NCBI GenBank assembly: GCA_016705545.1
Contig: JADIYA010000001.1
Location: forward strand, 1 to 64,000
From: Flavobacteriales bacterium
GTDB taxonomy: Bacteria; Bacteroidota; Bacteroidia; Flavobacteriales_F; PHOS-HE28
DNA length: 64,000 bases
Direction of reading: 5' to 3'
The notes beneath the pieces were generated by a model. That model did not search any database, was not told where the DNA came from, and saw only the letters and a list, made by a program, of their open reading frames with translations. Shown here piece by piece: positions 10,728 to 19,702 of the stretch. Position 1 is the first letter of the stretch. Each line of letters opens with the position of its first letter. A program made the position numbers and the translations under genes.

Positions 10728-12722
10728 TTGGCAACAGCACGTTCGATATTGACCCTGCTCCTCCTGGCGAGCGCGTTCGGCTTGCGCGCACAGGACTGCC
10801 AGTTGCTCTGCAACGGCGACTTTGAGGATGGGGCTTTCGTAGCTCCGAACAGTTTCTCGTATTTCGAGAACGGCGAAGTACCCTGCTGGCTCACCACCGC
10901 TTCGGACAGTACGATGGAAATATGGGGCACCGGGTGGGGGGGGGTCAACGCCTATTCCGGTGTGCAATTCATCGAATTGTGCGCCAACATGTTCGCGCCC
11001 ATGTACCAGGACTTCACCGCCACCCCGGGCCAGGAGGTCATCATCAACGTGGCGCACCGGGCGCGGATGGTGGCCCCGGATGTGATGGAGGTGCGGATCG
11101 GGCACGATGGCGCCTGGTCCGTTGTGGCCACGGTGAGCGATGGCTTGGCCTGGGTGTACCACACATACACCTACACCTTGCCCGTAGGTGGTAGCAACAC
11201 CTTCACCTTGCTCTTCTTCCCCATTTCCAGCGGGTCCGGCGACCCGAGTACTGGCAACTTCATTGATGCTGTCTCCATCAGCCTGCCACCGCCGCAGGTC
11301 TCGCTTACCAACACCCCGGTCACCTGCCCCGGCGCTGCGGATGGCTCGGCCGCGGCCACCGTGGTGGATGGTGCCGTTCCCTTCACCTATCTGTGGTCGC
11401 CTGGTGGCGGTACCGACACCACGGCCACGGGCCTGGCCGGTGGATCCTATCTCTTCACTGTTACCGATGCAAACGGATGTGTGGACACCGCCTCCACCAC
11501 CATTACCGAAGGCACGGGACCTTCCCTCACGCTGCAAGGCACCAGCACGCTGTGCAATGGTGCCAGTGACGGCTCCGCACTTGCGGTGGCCACCAGCGGC
11601 AGCGCGCCCTTCACTTACCAGTGGAGCCCGGCGGGCGGCACGAACGCACAGGCCGTTGGCTTGAGCGCTGGCCTGTACACCTGTACCATCACCGATGCCA
11701 ACGGCTGCTCCAGCACCGCGAACGTGCAGATCGATGAGCCGCCCCCGGTCGCGGTGGTCGCGTTCGATACCTTGATCTGCTCTGGCACCAGTGCCACACT
11801 ACTTGCACAGGCCAGTGGAGGCACCCTTGGCTACACCTATGCCTGGAGTCCGGACGGACCGGATGTGGCGCCCGACGCCACCGCCTCTTACACCGTGATC
11901 GCCACCGATGCCAACGGTTGCCTTTCCCTGCCGGATACCGCCGTGGTCTTCGTGCCCCAGGTGCCGCAACCCGTCCTCTATCCGGATAGCACCGGCTGCG
12001 CGCCCCTCTGCATCCCCTTCGCCGCTGTTGCGGCCCCCGATCTTTCCTATGCCTGGCACTTCGGCGATGGCACCACTGCTACCGGCGTGGCGCCCCTGCA
12101 TTGTTACCAGGATCCCGGCAGCTACTCGGTTTCCGTTACCGTTACCGACACCAACGGCTGTAGCAACGCCTTGCTAAGTCCGGATCTGATCACCGTGCGC
12201 CCCAGCCCCACGGCCGCATTCGACCCGTCGGTCCTGGTGACCACGCTGGACCGGTCCACGGTGCTGTTCATGGACCAAAGCACCGACGCCCAAAGCTGGT
12301 TCTGGCTGTTCGGCGATGCGGATGGCACCACCTCCACGACCACTTCGCCCTTCTTCCGCTTCCCCGCAGTGGATTGCTATACGGTAACGCTCACCGTAAC
12401 GAATGCCGAGGCATGCACCGACACGGCCAGCCGGGAGATCTGCATCGTTGATGTCCCCGCCGTTTTCATCCCCAACAGCTTCACCCCCGATGGCGATGGC
12501 ATCAACGATTCGTTCCACGCGGTGATCGTTGGTGAACACCTCCTTGAGTTCGAGCTCACCGTCTTCGACCGCTGGGGAGGGGTGATCTTCTCCTCCAACA
12601 CGCCGGATCTAGCATGGGATGGTGCTGGTGTACAGATCGGCACCTATCCCTGGAAGCTCCGCTACAGGGACGCAGAAGCAGGTGGGAAGCAGCTTTTCGG
12701 GCATGTGAACCTGCTGCGCTGA
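10728..12722 (+). CDS. PKD-repeat surface protein with T9SS type B (gliding-associated) C-terminal domain
   Basis: A 664-aa protein starting at TTG 10728, chosen because it opens a clean signal peptide (ATARSILTLLLLASAFGLRA, then QDCQLLCNGDFEDG). The N-terminal 200 residues look like a carbohydrate-binding-type jelly roll (NGDFEDG, WGTGWGGVNAYSG, GNFIDAVSI). SprB-like repeats follow (SLTNTPVTCPGAADGSA and GTSTLCNGASDGSA, each with TDANGC), then PKD-like domains (SYAWHFGDGTTATG, SWFWLFGDADGT). The end is a gliding-motility-associated/type B sorting domain (VFIPNSFTPDGDGINDSFH to GHVNLLR). The expected fate is T9SS export and cell-surface attachment as an adhesin-like protein. It is flanked by the two related cargo genes and has the same upstream element. 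Confidence 0.88.
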   Translation: MATARSILTLLLLASAFGLRAQDCQLLCNGDFEDGAFVAPNSFSYFENGEVPCWLTTASDSTMEIWGTGWGGVNAYSGVQFIELCANMFAPMYQDFTATPGQEVIINVAHRARMVAPDVMEVRIGHDGAWSVVATVSDGLAWVYHTYTYTLPVGGSNTFTLLFFPISSGSGDPSTGNFIDAVSISLPPPQVSLTNTPVTCPGAADGSAAATVVDGAVPFTYLWSPGGGTDTTATGLAGGSYLFTVTDANGCVDTASTTITEGTGPSLTLQGTSTLCNGASDGSALAVATSGSAPFTYQWSPAGGTNAQAVGLSAGLYTCTITDANGCSSTANVQIDEPPPVAVVAFDTLICSGTSATLLAQASGGTLGYTYAWSPDGPDVAPDATASYTVIATDANGCLSLPDTAVVFVPQVPQPVLYPDSTGCAPLCIPFAAVAAPDLSYAWHFGDGTTATGVAPLHCYQDPGSYSVSVTVTDTNGCSNALLSPDLITVRPSPTAAFDPSVLVTTLDRSTVLFMDQSTDAQSWFWLFGDADGTTSTTTSPFFRFPAVDCYTVTLTVTNAEACTDTASREICIVDVPAVFIPNSFTPDGDGINDSFHAVIVGEHLLEFELTVFDRWGGVIFSSNTPDLAWDGAGVQIGTYPWKLRYRDAEAGGKQLFGHVNLLR

Positions 12723-12749
12723 GCGGACTGTCCTTTTCCGATCCGCTCC

Positions 12750-12812
12750 TAAAACCGGTATTTCTACGAGGTGTGGGGTGGACCGGACTTGCCACCTTCG
12801 TCCCAGCCCAAC
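12750..12812 (+). repeat. conserved upstream element, copy C
   Basis: Third copy, with GGTATTTCTACGAGGTGTGG nearly unchanged and the 3' block altered to CCACCTTCGTCCC. It ends 14 bp before the cargo gene start at 12827. Confidence 0.75.
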
Positions 12813-12826
12813 AAATCCCCGACACC

Positions 12827-14446
12827 ATGAAACACGCGCTACTCCTTTTGTCCTTGATCGCCACCCAGGCACACGCCCAGATCATCTACACGGATGTGAT
12901 CCCTGATGCCACCTACAGCGGCACCAACGACACGTGTTCCCTCGATCTGAACAACGATGGGAACATCGACTTCCTGATCGTGCAGCGCACGGTGAATACT
13001 CCCTGCCCGGGCGGCCCCAGCCCAAACTGCGCTGCGACCAATACACGGCCGCAAAGTCGGGTGAGGATCACACCACAAGGGACCAATGCCGTGGTAAATG
13101 CGGCCTCCTTTGCTTCACAGCTTCCAGAGTGGCAGGCAATCGCCCCTGCTTCGGCATGGAACAATGCGAGTGACCAGGTTCTGCTGACCCAGGGCATGCC
13201 CGGATGCGTGCCTTGGGGGCTGGTGAATCCGCCCACATGGTACTGCCGACCCGGGGGCTACACGGGATCATGGTTGGATAGCGCCTCCGTGGCTTCACCC
13301 AAGTTCCTCGGCCTGCGCTTCGACAGCGCTGGAACCACCTACTATGGGTGGGCCCGCTTGAGCATTCCCGGCAACGGCACGAGCTTCACCCTGAAGGACT
13401 ACGCCTACAACAGCGTGCCTGCTACGGGGATGCTTGCAGGGGAGACCCAATGCGCCATACCCTCCGGCTTATCCGTGAACAACGTGGACTCCAATACGGT
13501 GAGCCTCACCTGGCAATCGTCCACCACCGACACCTTCAACTTGCGTTACCGGCCAACGGGTGCGGCTACCTGGTCGGTGATCAACGCGATCACCGAGATT
13601 GACTACACCTTAACGGGCCTTGCCGGTTGCACAGAGTATGAGTTCCAGGTGGAAGGTCTGTGTGATGGCCTGTTGACCGGCTACTCGGCTAGCTTCATCC
13701 GCACCACCTTCGGCTGCGGCGCGTGCATCGACTTTACCTATTGCCCCAGCCGTGGCCTGATCACCGACGCTGAATGGATCGCTCGCGTTGCGGTGGGCAC
13801 CTTGGACAACCTGTCCGGCGCCAATGATGGCTATGGCGATTTCTCCGCGTTGGGTACAACCCTGGTGATCGGTCAAGGCCACCCCATCACCTTGGCGCCC
13901 GGCTTTTCCGATGTGCCCTATCCCGAGTACTTCAAAGTATTCGTTGACCTCGACCAGAACGGCAACTTCAACGGCCCGGGGGAATTGGCCTACAGCTCCG
14001 GCATGGTGGGAGGACCCGTCACTGGCACACTCAACATTCCCGCAAGTGCTTTGGCAGGCAGCACCCGCATGCGCGTGATCATGCTTTACGATGACCCAAC
14101 GGCCGTAGGATGCACCAATGATTACGACTACGGCGAGACCGAGGACTACTGCATTGATCTGGCACTCAACACCACCTCGGTAGGAGAAGGCCCCCATTCC
14201 GCACAGTTGCGCGTGTTCCCCAACCCCAGCGACCGCGAGATCTTCTTCGATGCAACGGGCATCGGTGCGGGAGCATCACTGCGCATCGATGTGCTCGACG
14301 GAATCGGCCGCACCGTAGCCAGTAATGCCATGGACCAGGGTCGCGCCACGCTCACCACCACTGAGTTGGCCAATGGCCTGTACGTCTATCGCATTACCCG
14401 CAGCGGCGTCGAAGTAGCGAGCGGGAAGTTCCAAGTGCAGCACTAA
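12827..14446 (+). CDS. T9SS-secreted protein with fibronectin III and GEVED domains and type A sorting domain
   Basis: A 539-aa protein starting ATG 12827 with a signal peptide (MKHALLLLSLIATQAHA). Residues to about 205 are a close paralogue of the protein at 9702 (SLDLNNDGNIDFLIVQRT, VNAASFASQLPEWQAI, YYGWARLSIPGNGTSFTLKD). Then come a fibronectin III domain (IPSGLSVNNVDSNTVSLTW to TEYEFQVEGLC), a GEVED domain (FKVFVDLDQNGNFNGPGELA to DYDYGETEDYCIDL) and a type A sorting domain (LRVFPNPSDREIFFDATG to GKFQVQH). It differs from its paralogue by domain gain after the shared unit, a common pattern in T9SS cargo. It is probably surface-exposed or secreted. No enzymatic residues are recognised. 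Confidence 0.88.
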   Translation: MKHALLLLSLIATQAHAQIIYTDVIPDATYSGTNDTCSLDLNNDGNIDFLIVQRTVNTPCPGGPSPNCAATNTRPQSRVRITPQGTNAVVNAASFASQLPEWQAIAPASAWNNASDQVLLTQGMPGCVPWGLVNPPTWYCRPGGYTGSWLDSASVASPKFLGLRFDSAGTTYYGWARLSIPGNGTSFTLKDYAYNSVPATGMLAGETQCAIPSGLSVNNVDSNTVSLTWQSSTTDTFNLRYRPTGAATWSVINAITEIDYTLTGLAGCTEYEFQVEGLCDGLLTGYSASFIRTTFGCGACIDFTYCPSRGLITDAEWIARVAVGTLDNLSGANDGYGDFSALGTTLVIGQGHPITLAPGFSDVPYPEYFKVFVDLDQNGNFNGPGELAYSSGMVGGPVTGTLNIPASALAGSTRMRVIMLYDDPTAVGCTNDYDYGETEDYCIDLALNTTSVGEGPHSAQLRVFPNPSDREIFFDATGIGAGASLRIDVLDGIGRTVASNAMDQGRATLTTTELANGLYVYRITRSGVEVASGKFQVQH

Positions 14447-14463
14447 GCTCCATCTGATCGTGG

Positions 14464-14490
14464 GAAGGCCTCGTAATGGACGGGGCTTTC
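14464..14490 (+). terminator. hairpin after T9SS cargo gene
   Basis: GAAGGCCTCG, loop TAATGGA, then CGGGGCTTTC: a 10-bp stem including two G-T pairs, 17 bp after the stop codon at 14446. There is only a short T run. The CCCCG/CGGGG stem type recurs after other genes in this window. Confidence 0.65.
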
Positions 14491-14497
14491 TCATGCC

Positions 14498-14683
14498 TTG
14501 TCCGGGTCCCTCACTTCCGCCACGAAGCCGGTCGCAGGCTCCTGCACGGACTCCTCTGCGTGCACCGCGACCTCCAACGTGGGCATCGCTCCGGTACCAA
14601 TCAGCAGCTTCGCCGCCTACCCCGATCCGGTGGTGCATGACCTGATGATCGAGCGCGGCGAGATTAGCTCCAGCGCCACCTAA
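14498..14683 (+). pseudogene. possible remnant of a T9SS cargo C-terminus
   Basis: A 61-codon open stretch without a normal start. Its end reads SFAAYPDPVVHDLMIERGE and then stops. This resembles the first third of a type A sorting domain (YPNPV then a hydrophobic strand), but with PDP instead of PNP and without the rest. The rest of 14491-14984 holds nothing I can identify, and no RNA gene is apparent. Confidence 0.3.
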
Positions 14684-14984
14684 TGCCATTCCGCATGAAA
14701 GCATAGACTAGAGATGCGAAGTGATTTTTTCGAAGGGCGATGCGGCGGGATCGTTGCACAGGAGCCTGCCCCTGCCCACGAGCCGGGGGAGCTACGGAAC
14801 GATCACGACGGAGAAGCCATGCGGAAAAAGCGCGAGCAGCTCCGCCTAGACCTTAGTGCGATATGGTACTAGCTCAAGATCGCGACTCGATGCATTCCGG
14901 CATCTACCCCAAATGAATCCTGCCTACACGCAATGAGTTGTTCCATGTAACAGGGTTGGGCTATCGAATCTGGTCCTCTGGGCA

Positions 14985-17807
14985 TCACGAGCGGCGCCGC
15001 CACCAGAGCACCAGCAGCACGGCAGGCAACAGCCACCAGATGGCAGGCTCGCTCATGTTGCTGATCTCCTGATCCATGGTATCGAGGCTCTGGTTGCTCT
15101 TGAGCACTTCTTCCTGCTTCTTCACCAAGGCGTTCCGCTGTGCTTCATCCTCGAGGCACATCCATGCGGTCTGCGGCGTGAGCACCTGCGCTTGGAAGCT
15201 GCCGCGCACCACATCCCGCCAGCTCACGCCGCTGTGCAGTGCGCGCAGGGCCAGTGCGCGTTGACGTCCCTCGAGCGCCAGCGCATGCTTCCAATCGCGC
15301 TCGCGCGGAGGACTGTGGCTTCCCAAGTGCGTGTAATCAACTGACACGCTTCCGTGCGGCGCAGCGGCCAGGTAAGCGAGGGGCTTGCCCGTACTGGGCC
15401 AAACACGCACGTGTGGATGCTCAAGCACCACCGGCTCCTCGTTCACGCTGAGCTCCGGATCACTGAAGCGCCGTTCATCGAGCATGCCGGTATCGTACAG
15501 CAAGAAGAAGCGATCGCCCTCGGGCATCAGCGCCGCGAGGTCGGCGAGGCCCTCGAGCCAGATGCCCCGCGCGCGCGCGTCGTACGGTGGCCAACTAGGC
15601 ACCACAACGATGAAGGGTGCTGCCGGGCCAGGCTCAGTCAGCGCATCCGCAACCACACGCCGAATGGGGCGGTCGGTGAAGAAGCCGCCGTGGCCCGCGT
15701 GGTGCGAGAAGGCTTCCAGGGCATCATCGCTGTAAGGCATGCTGCTTCCATAACCATCCGTGATGTGCAGCGTGGCATTGCCCGCATCCAAACCATGCGT
15801 CGCTGCGAGCTGGCGAACGCGCTCGATCACTTCTTCGCGCATCCCGCGCTGCGCTTCTGTGGCATCAACAATGAGATGCACATGCGGCGCCCTGCGGATC
15901 GCGTCGAGCCGTTGCTTCAGTGCAGCAGGCATGAAGACCACACCAGGCTCCCCGCTCTCGATAGGCTCCGGCGCCGGCTCGCGCGAAGCATCGCCCAATT
16001 GCACCACGCGCTCACCGAACTGCATCGGCAACGCTTCGCGGTGCAGCAGCTCGAAGCCCGTTTGCCGGACCTGCTCCGCCTCGAAGGGGAACACCCTTAG
16101 CTGCGCACGGTTGTGGCCCGTGTAACGCAGGATGCTCGGATCGCGCCGGTAGGAGACGATGCTGTTGTACACCCACAGCGCGGCCTTCTCCTCAGCAAGG
16201 ATGCCCTTGGCCGTATCGCCTTCGATCACCAGGTAGTGATCGCTGATCCACGCGCCATCGGGCAGCTCGATCTCCGTCACATATTCCTCCTGCGACTGCG
16301 CCGTGTTGCGGATGCTCAGATGAACCCACGACCTCCACGCCTGCTGCTGCTCATCGAAACGGCTCTCCGCCCACGCACTGTCCAGCACCGTGTGCGCACT
16401 CGATGGCATGCTTGGGCGCCACCGGTTGCTGCGCTCGGCTTCTCGTCCGAGCACCACCTCGCTCAGCAGCCCGGCCTTCTCTTCGCTCAGCGTCAAGTGG
16501 TCGAGCACGATGCGGTTGTAAAGTGGCGTGAGGAAGGGCGTGTTGCCGGGCAGATCGCCGTTCCCGCGCCAACGGTTGCGCGATCGGTTGGCATCGACCC
16601 GCTCCAGCACCTGCGCGAGCGCTTCCGCATCGAGCGGCTTCATCGGCTCGTGGGGGTCGCTTTCGTACAAATACCGCAGGGCGCCGTGCAGCGTGGAACG
16701 GTGACCGAGGTAGCCGACAACGATCGATGCCGGGAGCACGCTCATGGCCACCACGAAGAGGCCCGCCACGAAGCGCCATGACCGGTGCGCCAGCAGGAAG
16801 CGCGCATCCTGGAACAGCAAGGTGCCTTGCAGGGCGAAGAGCAGCACCGGCGCAAGCAGCAGGAAGCCCATGCCCACGGCGATGATGGCCACGATGCTCA
16901 ACGGGAGCAGGGGCACGAAGAGCACGAAGAAGTAGATGACGAAAGGGAAGAAGGCGGCGCGCAGGGCGAACTGCACCAGCCGCACCGTTTGATGGGTGCT
17001 CGATGGCCAGATCACCACGGCCGCATTCAACAGGCAGATGATGTAGAACGCCGGATGCGAAAGGTCGCCGAATACCCCAACGGCTTCGCGCGTGAAACCG
17101 CCGAAGAGCCCGTTGTTGAGCGCAAGTCCCCAGAGCGGGAGCACCAGCGCCACCAGCACGCGCGCCACATGCGCCAGTGCCGATCCTCCGCCCACGCGCA
17201 GCACCAAGGCGGTGACGCCCCGGAACAGTAGGAAGAGGAAACCGATGGTGAGGCACACCATCACCACCACCCAGGCGTGCTCCTCGAAATCGCTTGCTCC
17301 ACGGAAGGGCTCCACCACTTGCACGAAGAGGAAGACCGCGAGCGGGATCGCCGCTGCGATTAGCACGTCGCGTACCGGCTTGCCGCGATCGCCCTCGGGC
17401 AGTGAGCGCGCCACCAGAACGAAAAGCGCATGCACCAGCGGGATGCTCAGCAGGCGGAAAGCGTAGAGCTCAGCGTCCTCGGGCACCATCCAGCGAGGGA
17501 TGTCCCACGGGAACAGGACGTTCATGTTCGCACCGATCGTCCACAGCAGAGGCACGTAAGCGATGAAGATCAGCGCGCTGTATGCCGCATGCACCTGGCC
17601 GCGCTTCCACCAGGCCAGCGATGCGTACGCCGTGGAAGCCAGCACGACGACGCCGAGGCTATAGCCGAGCAAGCGCCAAGCCTCAATGCTCTCCGCACTC
17701 AACAACGGATGGATCACGCCCAGCGCATCGGCGTAGAGCATGGCCAACAGCAGCGCAGGCAATGTGTGCGCGAAGAAGATGCCTACGGGGTGAAGCAGTG
17801 CGCGCAT
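14985..17807 (-). CDS. MSEP-CTERM sorting domain protein (VIT-like, polytopic membrane protein)
   Basis: A 940-aa protein. The N-terminal 400 residues contain roughly nine to ten membrane helices. The middle part (about 460-620) has a vault/inter-alpha-trypsin (VIT)-like region (YVTEIELPDGAWISDHYLVI, AQLRVFPFEAEQVRQTGFE), followed by a von Willebrand-A-like half (VHLIVDATEAQRG). The last 23 residues carry the tripartite exosortase signal: MSEP motif, hydrophobic segment (AIWWLLPAVLLVLWW) and the basic end RRRS. In this family the protein is the dedicated substrate of the exosortase encoded immediately upstream (21 bp gap, same strand). It should be cleaved or anchored at the MSEP site in the inner membrane. 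The biological role of the pair is unknown. Confidence 0.88.
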   Translation of the reverse strand: MRALLHPVGIFFAHTLPALLLAMLYADALGVIHPLLSAESIEAWRLLGYSLGVVVLASTAYASLAWWKRGQVHAAYSALIFIAYVPLLWTIGANMNVLFPWDIPRWMVPEDAELYAFRLLSIPLVHALFVLVARSLPEGDRGKPVRDVLIAAAIPLAVFLFVQVVEPFRGASDFEEHAWVVVMVCLTIGFLFLLFRGVTALVLRVGGGSALAHVARVLVALVLPLWGLALNNGLFGGFTREAVGVFGDLSHPAFYIICLLNAAVVIWPSSTHQTVRLVQFALRAAFFPFVIYFFVLFVPLLPLSIVAIIAVGMGFLLLAPVLLFALQGTLLFQDARFLLAHRSWRFVAGLFVVAMSVLPASIVVGYLGHRSTLHGALRYLYESDPHEPMKPLDAEALAQVLERVDANRSRNRWRGNGDLPGNTPFLTPLYNRIVLDHLTLSEEKAGLLSEVVLGREAERSNRWRPSMPSSAHTVLDSAWAESRFDEQQQAWRSWVHLSIRNTAQSQEEYVTEIELPDGAWISDHYLVIEGDTAKGILAEEKAALWVYNSIVSYRRDPSILRYTGHNRAQLRVFPFEAEQVRQTGFELLHREALPMQFGERVVQLGDASREPAPEPIESGEPGVVFMPAALKQRLDAIRRAPHVHLIVDATEAQRGMREEVIERVRQLAATHGLDAGNATLHITDGYGSSMPYSDDALEAFSHHAGHGGFFTDRPIRRVVADALTEPGPAAPFIVVVPSWPPYDARARGIWLEGLADLAALMPEGDRFFLLYDTGMLDERRFSDPELSVNEEPVVLEHPHVRVWPSTGKPLAYLAAAPHGSVSVDYTHLGSHSPPRERDWKHALALEGRQRALALRALHSGVSWRDVVRGSFQAQVLTPQTAWMCLEDEAQRNALVKKQEEVLKSNQSLDTMDQEISNMSEPAIWWLLPAVLLVLWWRRRS

Positions 17808-17828
17808 GCGGATGAGGGAGATGACGGA

Positions 17829-18353
17829 TCAGATCGGATAGGTGCGGTGCATGAGGCGATTGAGCAGCAGCACGGCCACCAGCAGCGCGCCCAGGAAGAA
17901 GAAAGCGCCCACGGCCTCGTGCGTACGCGGCGCAAGGAGGAAGCCGCTCTGCTTCGCGAGGGCCATGGTCGCGATGCGCCCGCTGTTCACCACGATGGTG
18001 AGCAGATAGGCCCCGCCTACCGCGAGCACGGCCAGCAGCGGACGCGCGCAACCTCCATCGGGCCGCTTCATGATCACCAGCGCGAAGCAGGCCGTGGCGA
18101 TCGCCAGGAAGTTGATGCCCGAGCACGAGCGGTCGATCCGGATGCCGAGCTCAGGGAAAAGAAAGCTCCCTTCTGCTTCCTGCATCGCCGCGGCACCCGT
18201 CATTGCGGAGACCAGCGCGCTCACCGGCTTCAGCACGAAGGCCAGGTCATCGGCGGTGGCGCTGCGGTACCACCACTTCAGCGCGAAGGCGGCCCCCACC
18301 AGCACGACGGCGAGAATCAACGTTGCGCGGCGATCGCGGGGCGCGGTGCTCAT
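17829..18353 (-). CDS. xrtK: exosortase family protein (XrtK-type, partner of MSEP-CTERM)
   Basis: A 174-aa polytopic membrane protein with the exosortase/archaeosortase triad visible: Cys in DRSCSGINFL (about 77), Arg in VNSGRIATMAL (about 126) and His in RTHEAVGAFFF (about 145). The start is ATG 18353 (MSTAPRDRRATL); upstream in-frame codons give an implausible N-terminus. Exosortases are membrane transpeptidase-like cysteine proteases that process C-terminal sorting signals. The small size and the adjacent MSEP-CTERM gene point to the K type. The N type, which pairs with VIT proteins, is an alternative I cannot exclude without an HMM search. Only one candidate substrate is seen here, directly downstream. 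Confidence 0.82.
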   Translation of the reverse strand: MSTAPRDRRATLILAVVLVGAAFALKWWYRSATADDLAFVLKPVSALVSAMTGAAAMQEAEGSFLFPELGIRIDRSCSGINFLAIATACFALVIMKRPDGGCARPLLAVLAVGGAYLLTIVVNSGRIATMALAKQSGFLLAPRTHEAVGAFFFLGALLVAVLLLNRLMHRTYPI

Positions 18354-18490
18354 GGGACCAGGATTGCGGATGCTCAGCGGCGAAGTAACCGATGCGTGCA
18401 ACGGGGCAAGGCTTCACTTGGTATGGAACTCTTTGGAATCGTTGTGAACAAGATCGAAATCGCCGGGTCGGCGGGTTCTGGCCGCAGGGG

Positions 18491-18498
18491 TAAATTCG
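18491..18498 (+). promoter_or_regulatory. -7 promoter box before desaturase
   Basis: TAAATTCG matches TAnnTTYG, 7 nt before the start codon at 18506, implying a very short or absent leader. No clear -33 TTTG is seen. Confidence 0.45.
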
Positions 18499-18505
18499 CC
18501 GCGCC

Positions 18506-19579
18506 ATGCAACCAGCCACCTTCGCCAAGACCGCCCCGGTCTTCTTCCAGCGCCTCCGTGAGGTCACCGAGGCCTACTTCAAGGAGAACAACATCCGCAA
18601 GACCGGCGACCTCCGACTCTACACAAAGACCGCCGTGCTCGCAGCAGCGTTGGTAACCCTCTACATGGTGCTCGTGTTCTTCACGCCGGCCTCCGCATGG
18701 CTGGCGCTTGGCCTCTGCGCCCTCATGGGCCTGGTGGTGGCCAGCATCGGCTTCAACGTCATGCACGATGGCGCGCACGGCAGCTACAGCCGCCGCAAGT
18801 GGGTGAATGAGACCATGGCGCACAGCCTCAACTTCCTCGGCGGCAACGTGTATCTCTGGAAGCTCAAGCACAACGAGAACCACCACACCTTCACCAACGT
18901 GGAGGGCATGGACGATGACATCGACATCAAGCCCTTCATCCGCGTGCATCCCGGCCAGAAGCGCTACTGGTTCCACCGCTTCCAGCACATCTACAGCCTG
19001 GTGCTCTACGGCAGCACCTACCTGTTCTGGATCTTCTACAACGACCTGCGCAAGTACTTCGGCGGCAAGATCGCCGACCACACGCCGCTCAGGCCCATGA
19101 GCCGCAAGGAGCACATCCTATTCTGGGCATCGAAGGTCTTCTACATCGGTCTCTTCCTGGTGCTGCCCATGCTCATGGTGGGCGTGCTCCCCGTGCTAGT
19201 GGGCTACGGCGTCATGGTCTTCGTTGCCGGCGTGGTCATCAGCGTAGTGTTCCAATTGGCGCACGTGGTGGAGCCTGCGGAATTCGTGCACCCTCCCACG
19301 GATGGAAGCACCATCGAGGCCGAATGGGCGGTGCACCAAGTGGAGACCACCGTCAACTTCGCCACGCGGAACAAGGTGTGGAACTGGCTCTTCGGCGGCC
19401 TCAACTTCCAGATCGAGCACCACCTCTTCCCGCGCATCAGCCATGTGCACTACCCCGAGCTGAGCAAGCGCCTGAAGGCCGTCTGCGCCGAATTCGATGT
19501 GGCCTACCGCGAATTCCCCACCATGCGCAGCGCCCTGCTGAGCCACCTGCGGCACCTGCGGCAGGTAGGCATGGCGTGA
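18506..19579 (+). CDS. fatty acid desaturase (membrane, acyl-CoA/lipid type)
   Basis: A 357-aa integral membrane di-iron desaturase. The three histidine boxes are present: HDGAH (87-91), HNENHH (122-127) and QIEHH (302-306), the last in FQIEHHLFPRISHVHYP as in front-end/linoleoyl-CoA-type desaturases of Bacteroidota. Membrane pairs lie at about 43-85 and 205-250. It inserts a double bond into a membrane-bound acyl chain using O2 and an electron donor. No cytochrome b5 domain is fused, so electrons must come from elsewhere. It is transcribed alone, divergently from the exosortase gene (153 bp apart). Confidence 0.9.
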   Translation: MQPATFAKTAPVFFQRLREVTEAYFKENNIRKTGDLRLYTKTAVLAAALVTLYMVLVFFTPASAWLALGLCALMGLVVASIGFNVMHDGAHGSYSRRKWVNETMAHSLNFLGGNVYLWKLKHNENHHTFTNVEGMDDDIDIKPFIRVHPGQKRYWFHRFQHIYSLVLYGSTYLFWIFYNDLRKYFGGKIADHTPLRPMSRKEHILFWASKVFYIGLFLVLPMLMVGVLPVLVGYGVMVFVAGVVISVVFQLAHVVEPAEFVHPPTDGSTIEAEWAVHQVETTVNFATRNKVWNWLFGGLNFQIEHHLFPRISHVHYPELSKRLKAVCAEFDVAYREFPTMRSALLSHLRHLRQVGMA

Positions 19580-19702
19580 GGCTGAAGGACCTGCGCGGCT
19601 CCCGGAGCTGAGATTGACAGCGCCCTCAAGGACCACTTCATCGCAACGCCGCTTGCTCCCGGCACCGAACTTGGTTACTTCGTGCCCAACTCATCCGTTG
19701 CC

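Noticed and set aside
14691..14984. RNA gene or riboswitch in the 538-bp gap
   Set aside because: No tRNA-like cloverleaf, conserved riboswitch core or strong stem was found by eye after the hairpin at 14464-14490.
17430..18656. 408-codon plus-strand open frame over the exosortase region
   Set aside because: It covers the genuine minus-strand exosortase gene and the desaturase start, and the protein is low-complexity His/Gln/Arg/Glu without motifs.
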